Source: Anaerolineae bacterium | GTDB lineage: Bacteria > Chloroflexota > Anaerolineae > JADYZS01 | Direction of reading: 5' to 3' | DNA length: 11,940 nt | NCBI GenBank assembly: GCA_020853075.1 | Contig: JADYZS010000114.1 | Coordinates: 1-11,940 of the forward strand | Shown: positions 7,725 to 11,940 of the stretch, piece after piece | How positions within the stretch are numbered: position 1 is the stretch's first letter | Layout: the number at the start of each line of letters is the position of its first letter | Made by a program: the position numbers and the translations under genes | The notes under the pieces: generated by a model | What the model was told of the DNA's origin: nothing | The model's database searches: none | What the model saw: only the letters and a program-made list of their open reading frames with translations

Positions 7725-7761
7725 CAGTCCCTTGCCTTTGTTGACTTGACGAGATTCTACA

Positions 7762-7815
7762 AAGCCTGCGAAGCAGGCTTAACACGCTATGTAGCCGTCG
7801 GATTTATCCGATGGC
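7762..7815. repeat. Pair of inverted repeats between E1-beta and E2
   Basis: Two hairpins sit back to back. AAGCCTGC-GAA-GCAGGCTT (7762-7780) is a perfect 8-bp stem. GCCGTCGGAT-TT-ATCCGATGGC (7794-7815) is a 10-bp stem with one mismatch. Neither is followed by a T-run on the minus strand, so they do not look like an intrinsic terminator. The stacked-palindrome layout resembles a REP/BIME- or MITE-type dispersed element that landed inside the operon. It could also trim or stabilise the mRNA and so set the E1:E2 ratio. The whole spacer (7725-7875) holds no gene that I can support. Confidence 0.6.
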
Positions 7816-7875
7816 GGGCTCACGCGAATAAAGATGAAATAGCCCCATCTCCGTGCACTCTGCGATTGATTCTGA

Positions 7876-8958
7876 TTACTTGAGCGTCGCGCGAATCGCC
7901 TTTGTGATCCGCTCTACGCTCGGCAGCACGTAGTCCTCCAGAACCGGCGCGAAGGGTATGGGGACGTCGTACGTCGCGACGCGTTGGATCGGCGCCTCCA
8001 GGCTGTAGAAGCACTCGGAGGCGGCCAACGCGGCCAGTTCGGCTCCCCATCCCGCCGTCAGGTTGTCTTCATGGACGATCACCAGCCGCCCGGTCTTCAT
8101 CACGGAGTTCAGGATGGTCTCTTTGTCCAGCGGAACCAACGTGCGCGGGTCAATCACCTCTACCTCAATCCCCTCTTGTGCCAGCGCCTCCGCCGCGACG
8201 AGAGAACGATACAGCATCAGGTGTGTCGCGACAACGGTGACGTGGCTTCCCTCGCGGCGAATCTTAGCCTGACCAAAGGGGATCAGGTATTCCTCCTGAG
8301 GTACGTGGGCGGTCAGGTCAAAGCCCCCCGCCTGCTCGCGGCCTTTGGAGCCATAGAGAAGTTTGTGTTCAAAGATGACGACCGGGTTGTCGTCCCGCAC
8401 CGCGCTCTTCAGGAGCCCCTTGGCATCGTAAGCGTCGGATACGCAGACGACCTTCCAGCCGGGGATGTGCATGGCGATGGTCTCCGGGCTTTGGCCGTGC
8501 TGTGCGCCACGGCGAGTGGCTCCTACCGGCGCGCGGAAGACCACAGGAACCTTGATCTTCCCCCCCGACATGTAGCGGATCTTCGGTGCTTCGTTGGCGA
8601 ACTCGTCCATGCAGCAGTAGATAAAGTCGCCATATTGGAGGTCGGCGATGGGGCGCATCCCCATCATGGCCGCGCCGATGGCCGCGCCGAGGACTGCTTT
8701 CTCGCTAATCGGCGTGTCTATGATCCGCTTGTGGCCGAACTCCTCCGGCAACCCTAGATAGACGCCGAAGGCCCCGCCAAAGCCGCCCGGCACGCCGATG
8801 TCCTCGCCGATCAGGAATACCGATTCGTCGCGCCGCATCTCTTCGGCGATGGCCTCGCGCAAGGCTTCACCGATGGTCAATCGCCGCTCCGGCTTCTCTA
8901 CGCCGGTTCCTTGTGCCATCACAGCCTCTTTTACCCCCGATGATTTAAGCATAGACAT
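7876..8958 (-). CDS. 2-oxoacid/acetoin dehydrogenase E1 component, beta subunit
   Basis: A 360-residue TPP-dependent E1-beta subunit (AcoB/PdhB type) that pairs with E1-alpha in an alpha2beta2 decarboxylase. Visible family landmarks are FLIGEDIG (48-55, with the TPP-contacting Glu52), DTPISE (81-86), MRPIADLQYGDF (101-112), GAQHGQSPE (151-159) and EVIDPRTLVPLD, which marks the C-terminal transketolase-like domain. The protein is about 25-35 residues longer at the N-terminus than usual. The ATG at 8958 has GAGGAGG nine nt upstream, inside the E1-alpha gene, and overlaps that gene's end by 14 nt, which supports translational coupling. An internal ATG at 8919 (MAQGTG) gives a more conventional length, but I see no comparable site for it. 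The substrate is not resolved among pyruvate, acetoin and branched-chain oxoacids. Confidence 0.93.
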   Translation of the reverse strand: MSMLKSSGVKEAVMAQGTGVEKPERRLTIGEALREAIAEEMRRDESVFLIGEDIGVPGGFGGAFGVYLGLPEEFGHKRIIDTPISEKAVLGAAIGAAMMGMRPIADLQYGDFIYCCMDEFANEAPKIRYMSGGKIKVPVVFRAPVGATRRGAQHGQSPETIAMHIPGWKVVCVSDAYDAKGLLKSAVRDDNPVVIFEHKLLYGSKGREQAGGFDLTAHVPQEEYLIPFGQAKIRREGSHVTVVATHLMLYRSLVAAEALAQEGIEVEVIDPRTLVPLDKETILNSVMKTGRLVIVHEDNLTAGWGAELAALAASECFYSLEAPIQRVATYDVPIPFAPVLEDYVLPSVERITKAIRATLK

Positions 8959-9913
8959 CTTCTAAGGCCTCCTCAGGTGCGGGAGAGGGCGCGCTTTGAG
9001 CGTAGGCGATAGCATCGGCAACCTCTTGATCCACCTCCCGCTGAATCGCATCCAATTGCTCTTGGGTCGCCAGACCTTCGGCCAGCAATTTCTTGCCGAG
9101 GACGAGGATGGGGTCTCGCTGCTTCCAGGCTTCCGCCTCTTCTTTCGGGCGATAGGCCGTGCGATCGCTGCGGCTGTGGCCCGCGAAGCGGTAAGTCTTG
9201 CACTCCAAAAGGGTCGGCCCCTCCCCGGCACGGGCGCGGGCCGTGGCCTCGCCCACGGCTTGATAGACGGCCAGCACATCCATCCCGTCCACGATCTGTC
9301 CGGGGATGCCGTAGGCGCAAGCCCGGTCGGCCACGTTGGTCACCAACGAGACCTGATGGTAGGCAGTGGACGCGCCGTAAAGGTTGTTCTCACAGACGAA
9401 GATGACGGGGAGATGCTGCACGGCAGAGAAATTCAGCCCCTCGTGAAATGCTCCTTCGTTAGACCCTCCATCGCCGAAGATCGTAACGGCGACCTGCTTC
9501 GTGCCACGGAGTTTGAAGGCCAGCGCCATCCCCGGCGCGATGGTGCAACCTGCACCGACGATGGCGAGGGAGGTAATCATGCCCACGTCGGGGTCGCCCA
9601 GGTGCATGGAGCCACCCTTCGCGCGGCTGCATCCATCCCGCTTGGCGAAGAGTTCGGCCATGGCCGCGCGAGGCGAGACACCTTTTGCCAGCGCGTGGCC
9701 GTGGGGTCGGTGGCCCGACATCAGGAAATCGCCGGGCCGCATCTGGCTACAGACACCCACCGCCACCGCCTCCTGCCCCTGCGATTGGTGCACCGTTCCG
9801 GGCATACCGCCACGCAGGAAAAGGTAATAGACTTGGTCCTCAAAGGTGCGGGCCAGTACCATCTTACGGTACATGCCCAACAGATCCGAAGCAGACAACC
9901 CTGCTGGTATCAT
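8945..9913 (-). CDS. 2-oxoacid/acetoin dehydrogenase E1 component, alpha subunit
   Basis: A 322-residue TPP-binding E1-alpha subunit. The TPP motif starts GDGGSNEGAFHEG (147-159) and closes with ENN (175-177). SGHRPHGHALAKG (66-78), KGGSMH (99-104) and the loop GHSRSDRTAYR (245-255) are typical of AcoA and PdhA proteins. The length of about 320 and the GHSRSD loop fit the acetoin dehydrogenase/Gram-positive PDH type better than branched-chain enzymes; this is a resemblance and not proof. The ATG at 9913 overlaps the stop of the maturase gene as ATGA, with AAGGAG 5 nt upstream, so its translation should be coupled to the maturase. It is followed directly by E1-beta. Confidence 0.93.
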   Translation of the reverse strand: MIPAGLSASDLLGMYRKMVLARTFEDQVYYLFLRGGMPGTVHQSQGQEAVAVGVCSQMRPGDFLMSGHRPHGHALAKGVSPRAAMAELFAKRDGCSRAKGGSMHLGDPDVGMITSLAIVGAGCTIAPGMALAFKLRGTKQVAVTIFGDGGSNEGAFHEGLNFSAVQHLPVIFVCENNLYGASTAYHQVSLVTNVADRACAYGIPGQIVDGMDVLAVYQAVGEATARARAGEGPTLLECKTYRFAGHSRSDRTAYRPKEEAEAWKQRDPILVLGKKLLAEGLATQEQLDAIQREVDQEVADAIAYAQSAPSPAPEEALEDVYA

Positions 9914-11238
9914 ATCGTCTCCTTAAGTATATTTACCTTTGTGTTGCCATGACACTGTTTGAACTTGCGGCCACTGCCACAGGGGCAGGGGTCGTTGCGC
10001 TGGACACGGGCGAAACGGCGTTGCAACTCCATTTCCTCTTCCGCCAGATACGCCATAACGTTGGCGGGCGCGCGCTCGGCCCGCAGTTCCGCCGCCATGA
10101 TGCGCATGGGCCGGTCAACGTGGTTGAAGAAGGCTTTGAACCCGGCGCAGAGGTAGTTCAAGCCGGGCTCGCCGCCAGGCGTGGAGATGATCCGGTCCTT
10201 GGGACAGCCACCGTTGCAGACGAAACGCACCTCGCACTCTTGGCAGTAGCGCGGGAGAGTCTCCTTTTTGGCTTGACCGAACCGCCATTGCTGCTCCGAA
10301 CCCACCATTTCAATCAGGGGGATCTCCTGGATGTTCCCCAGCCTATGACGCGGTTCCACGTAATGGTCGCACGAGAAGAGATCGCCGTTATGCTCCATCG
10401 CCAGCGCGGCACCGCACGTCTCCTCAAAGATGCAAAGCCCCGGTCGCTGGCCCACCCACGCCGCCAACGCCACGTCAAAGATCTGCACGAAGACGCGGCC
10501 CACGTCTCGCCGCACCCATTCGTCAAAGATGGCGATGAGAAAGTCGCCGTATTGCCGCGCCGTCACCGAGCGCCCTGTAACCTTCTCCCCCTCCTGGAAG
10601 CCCGTGTCGTTGTCCCGCTCCACGATGGGGATGAACTGGATGAATTGTGTGCCCACCTCATCCCGCAAGAAGCGATAGACCTCCAACGGGTGAGGCGCGT
10701 TGGCCGCGTGGACGGTGGTCAGGATGTTGAACTCCACGTGATGTTTCTGCAGGAGCGCGATGCCGGCCATCACCCGGTCAAAGGTCGGTTTCCCTCCCTT
10801 GTCCACGCGATAGAAATCGTGCAACTCGCGCGGGCCGTCCAGGCTGACACCGAGGAGAAAGTCGTTCTCGCGGAAAAACTCACACCATGCTTCGTCCACC
10901 GTCGTGCCGTTGGTTTGCAGTGCGTTGTGGATGCGCATCCCCGGACGGCGGTATTTCTGTTGATACGAGACTGCCAGCCGGAAGAAATCCAGCCCCATCA
11001 GGGTCGGCTCGCCTCCCTGCCAGGCGAAGGTTACCTCCGGCACGCCCTGCGCCTCAATGTATTGGCGGGTATATTCCTCCAGCAACTCGTTCGCCATGCG
11101 GAAGCGGCTGCCGGGGTAGAGCATCTCCTTTGAGAGAAAGTAGCAATAAGCACAGTCCAGGTTACAGATCGCGCCCCGTGGCTTTAGCATCACGTGAAAC
11201 GCCGACGGGGTCTTCGGATCAGCCGTCATCGCCACCAT
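9910..11238 (-). CDS. Anaerobic sulfatase-maturating enzyme (radical SAM/SPASM) with C-terminal SEC-C motif
   Basis: A 442-residue cytosolic radical SAM enzyme that oxidises the active-site Cys or Ser of type I sulfatases to formylglycine. The radical SAM cluster motif is CNLDCAYC (Cys25, Cys29, Cys32), followed by AWQGGEPTL (72-80) and LQTNGT (107-112). SPASM cysteines for two auxiliary [4Fe-4S] clusters are at 269, 275, 290, 332, 335, 341, 345 and 364. From memory this spacing nearly matches Clostridium perfringens anSME (255, 261, 276, 317, 320, 326, 330, 348), and Asp291 corresponds to its catalytic Asp277. After the SPASM domain a helical stretch leads to DPCPCGSGRKFKQCHG (416-431), a SEC-C zinc-binding motif not needed for maturation in characterised anSMEs. 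A partial sulfatase gene lies just upstream, an obvious client. The ATG at 11238 has only a modest GGTGG site. The stop overlaps E1-alpha. Confidence 0.93.
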   Translation of the reverse strand: MVAMTADPKTPSAFHVMLKPRGAICNLDCAYCYFLSKEMLYPGSRFRMANELLEEYTRQYIEAQGVPEVTFAWQGGEPTLMGLDFFRLAVSYQQKYRRPGMRIHNALQTNGTTVDEAWCEFFRENDFLLGVSLDGPRELHDFYRVDKGGKPTFDRVMAGIALLQKHHVEFNILTTVHAANAPHPLEVYRFLRDEVGTQFIQFIPIVERDNDTGFQEGEKVTGRSVTARQYGDFLIAIFDEWVRRDVGRVFVQIFDVALAAWVGQRPGLCIFEETCGAALAMEHNGDLFSCDHYVEPRHRLGNIQEIPLIEMVGSEQQWRFGQAKKETLPRYCQECEVRFVCNGGCPKDRIISTPGGEPGLNYLCAGFKAFFNHVDRPMRIMAAELRAERAPANVMAYLAEEEMELQRRFARVQRNDPCPCGSGRKFKQCHGNTKVNILKETI

Positions 11239-11290
11239 TTCTTTAGTCCACCCTTATACACAACGGTCATCGCGATCATCTGTGAGCCAT

Positions 11291-11318
11291 CCCCCTCTCC
11301 CAGAGTTGGGAGAGGGGG
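11291..11318. repeat. Perfect 12-bp inverted repeat between sulfatase and maturase
   Basis: CCCCCTCTCCCA (11291-11302), loop GAGT, then TGGGAGAGGGGG (11307-11318). It is followed on the plus strand by purine-rich CAAGGAGGGTGAGGG. No T-run follows on the minus strand, so termination after the sulfatase is uncertain, although so GC-rich a stem could attenuate or stabilise transcripts. It looks like a dispersed intergenic hairpin repeat, and part of its flank (GGGTGAGGG) recurs at 134-142. Confidence 0.7.
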
Positions 11319-11363
11319 CAAGGAGGGTGAGGGCTTGGGACTTCCTAATCCTTCCACCGTACC

Positions 11364-11392
11364 ATTATACCCTACTTTTAAGCACCGGCTAA
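11364..11392 (-). promoter_or_regulatory. Candidate sigma70-type promoter upstream of the maturase operon
   Basis: On the minus strand a perfect TATAAT (11369-11364) lies 17 bp downstream of TTAGCC (11392-11387), which matches TTGACA at three of six positions. The site overlaps the end of the sulfatase gene and would give a leader of roughly 120 nt containing the 12-bp hairpin before the maturase ATG. It would allow the maturase-E1-E2-glycosidase run to be transcribed independently of the sulfatase. The -35 match is weak, so this is tentative. Confidence 0.35.
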
Positions 11393-11940
11393 CCTACGCG
11401 GAAAACGGGATTCGTGCAGGCCCACTTCATCCAACAGTTGCACCGCCAGTTCGTAACGCAACAGCCGATAACCGGGATCATCCCACAGATTGTGCAGTTC
11501 CTGGGGATCTTCCCGCAAATCAAAAAGCTCTCCATAGGGTTGACCGGCATAACAGGTGATCCTGTATCGCTCGGTGACCAGGGTACGAGCGCGCAGCCCT
11601 GCGAAGTCGTCATCCTGGTCAACGAGAGCCGAATTGCGCACGGTGTCTCCCGATCCCTCTAAGATAGGCTTGAGAGAATGGCCCGGCCAGGGAGGGCCTT
11701 CTCTCGGCACGATGGGCTCCACAGGGCGCGGCCCCTCCGGGATCGGCACGCCACAAAAATCTAAGATGGTCGGTGCGAGGTCAAGGATGCTGGCGATGCC
11801 GGTATGAACCTTGCCTGCTGCGATGTGGCCGGGCCAACTCCAGATGTATGGCACGCGGATCAAGCCCTGGAAATGGAAAGGCCCTTTCTGTTGCAGCCAG
11901 TGGTCGCCCATCATGTCGCCGTGGTCGGAGAGATAGACGA
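11378..11940 (-). CDS. Type I sulfatase, C-terminal part (N-terminus beyond right edge)
   Basis: The C-terminal 186 residues of a formylglycine-dependent sulfatase of the alkaline phosphatase superfamily; the frame stays open to the window end. It begins VYLSDHGDMMGDHW, the conserved metal-site block of arylsulfatases (Asp-His at SDHG). The expected lysine follows (QQKGPFHFQGLIRVPYIW), then SILDLAPTILDFCGVPIPEG and a typical tail (YGELFDLREDPQELHNLWDD), where the family often reads ELYDLxxDPxExxNL. The N-terminal C/S-x-P-x-R motif that becomes formylglycine lies outside the window, as would any signal peptide, so Cys- or Ser-type and location cannot be told. The maturase gene 139 nt downstream would activate it. 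The substrate is unknown; the neighbouring glycosidases suggest a sulfated sugar. Confidence 0.93.
   Translation of the reverse strand, partial: VYLSDHGDMMGDHWLQQKGPFHFQGLIRVPYIWSWPGHIAAGKVHTGIASILDLAPTILDFCGVPIPEGPRPVEPIVPREGPPWPGHSLKPILEGSGDTVRNSALVDQDDDFAGLRARTLVTERYRITCYAGQPYGELFDLREDPQELHNLWDDPGYRLLRYELAVQLLDEVGLHESRFPRRLAGA

Noticed and set aside
8996..9952. A 318-codon plus-strand frame opposite E1-alpha
   Set aside because: It mirrors E1-alpha and its translation has no recognisable domain.
9685..11133. A 482-codon open frame on the plus strand opposite the maturase and E1-alpha
   Set aside because: It runs antisense to two genes with complete, recognisable active-site motifs and its translation shows no family features; high GC explains the absence of stops.
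11291..11318. Rho-independent terminator for the sulfatase
   Set aside because: The stem is excellent but no T-run follows on the minus strand, so it is reported as an inverted repeat instead.

Overview
The window is a nearly gap-free run of nine genes on the minus strand, transcribed from right to left, plus a short plus-strand coding tail at the left edge. Base composition is moderately GC-rich. Shine-Dalgarno sequences are strong (GGAGG type), so the host is a bacterium. G/C-rich hairpin repeats (CCCCCTCTCCCA...TGGGAGAGGGGG), an acetoin/pyruvate-type E1-alpha/E1-beta/E2 set and an anaerobic sulfatase-maturating enzyme together would fit an environmental Chloroflexota (Anaerolineae-like) genome. 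That assignment is inference and nothing in the window proves it.

Layout in transcription order. (1) The C-terminal 186 residues of a type I sulfatase, running off the right edge (11940-11378). (2) A 139-nt spacer with a perfect 12-bp hairpin and a candidate internal promoter. (3) A radical SAM/SPASM anaerobic sulfatase-maturating enzyme with an extra SEC-C zinc tail (11238-9910). (4) TPP-dependent 2-oxoacid/acetoin dehydrogenase E1-alpha (9913-8945), overlapping the maturase by an ATGA junction. (5) E1-beta (8958-7876), overlapping E1-alpha by 14 nt. (6) A 151-nt spacer with two stacked inverted repeats. (7) E2 dihydrolipoamide acyltransferase (7724-6537). (8) A family GH4 NAD-dependent glycosidase (6520-5138). 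(9) A 985-residue GH36-like (clan GH-D) alpha-glycosidase (5120-2163). (10) A ketose 3-epimerase-like TIM barrel (2143-1322). (11) A medium-chain dehydrogenase lacking the usual zinc cysteine (1271-231). A convergent, purine-rich, repeat-like spacer then separates this run from the tail of an unrecognised plus-strand gene (2-112).

How the genes may work together (inference): sulfatase plus its maturase points to desulfation of a sulfated glycan or glycoside. GH36-like and GH4 enzymes would cleave alpha-type glycosidic bonds, the epimerase and dehydrogenase would rework the released sugar, and the E1/E2 complex would oxidise a downstream 2-oxo compound or acetoin to acyl-CoA. No transporter, regulator or dihydrolipoamide dehydrogenase (E3) is visible. 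The least expected features are the tight translational coupling of a sulfatase maturase to a 2-oxoacid dehydrogenase, the GH4 enzyme's Cys-Asp-Gly-Tyr signature, and the hairpin element separating E1-beta from E2.
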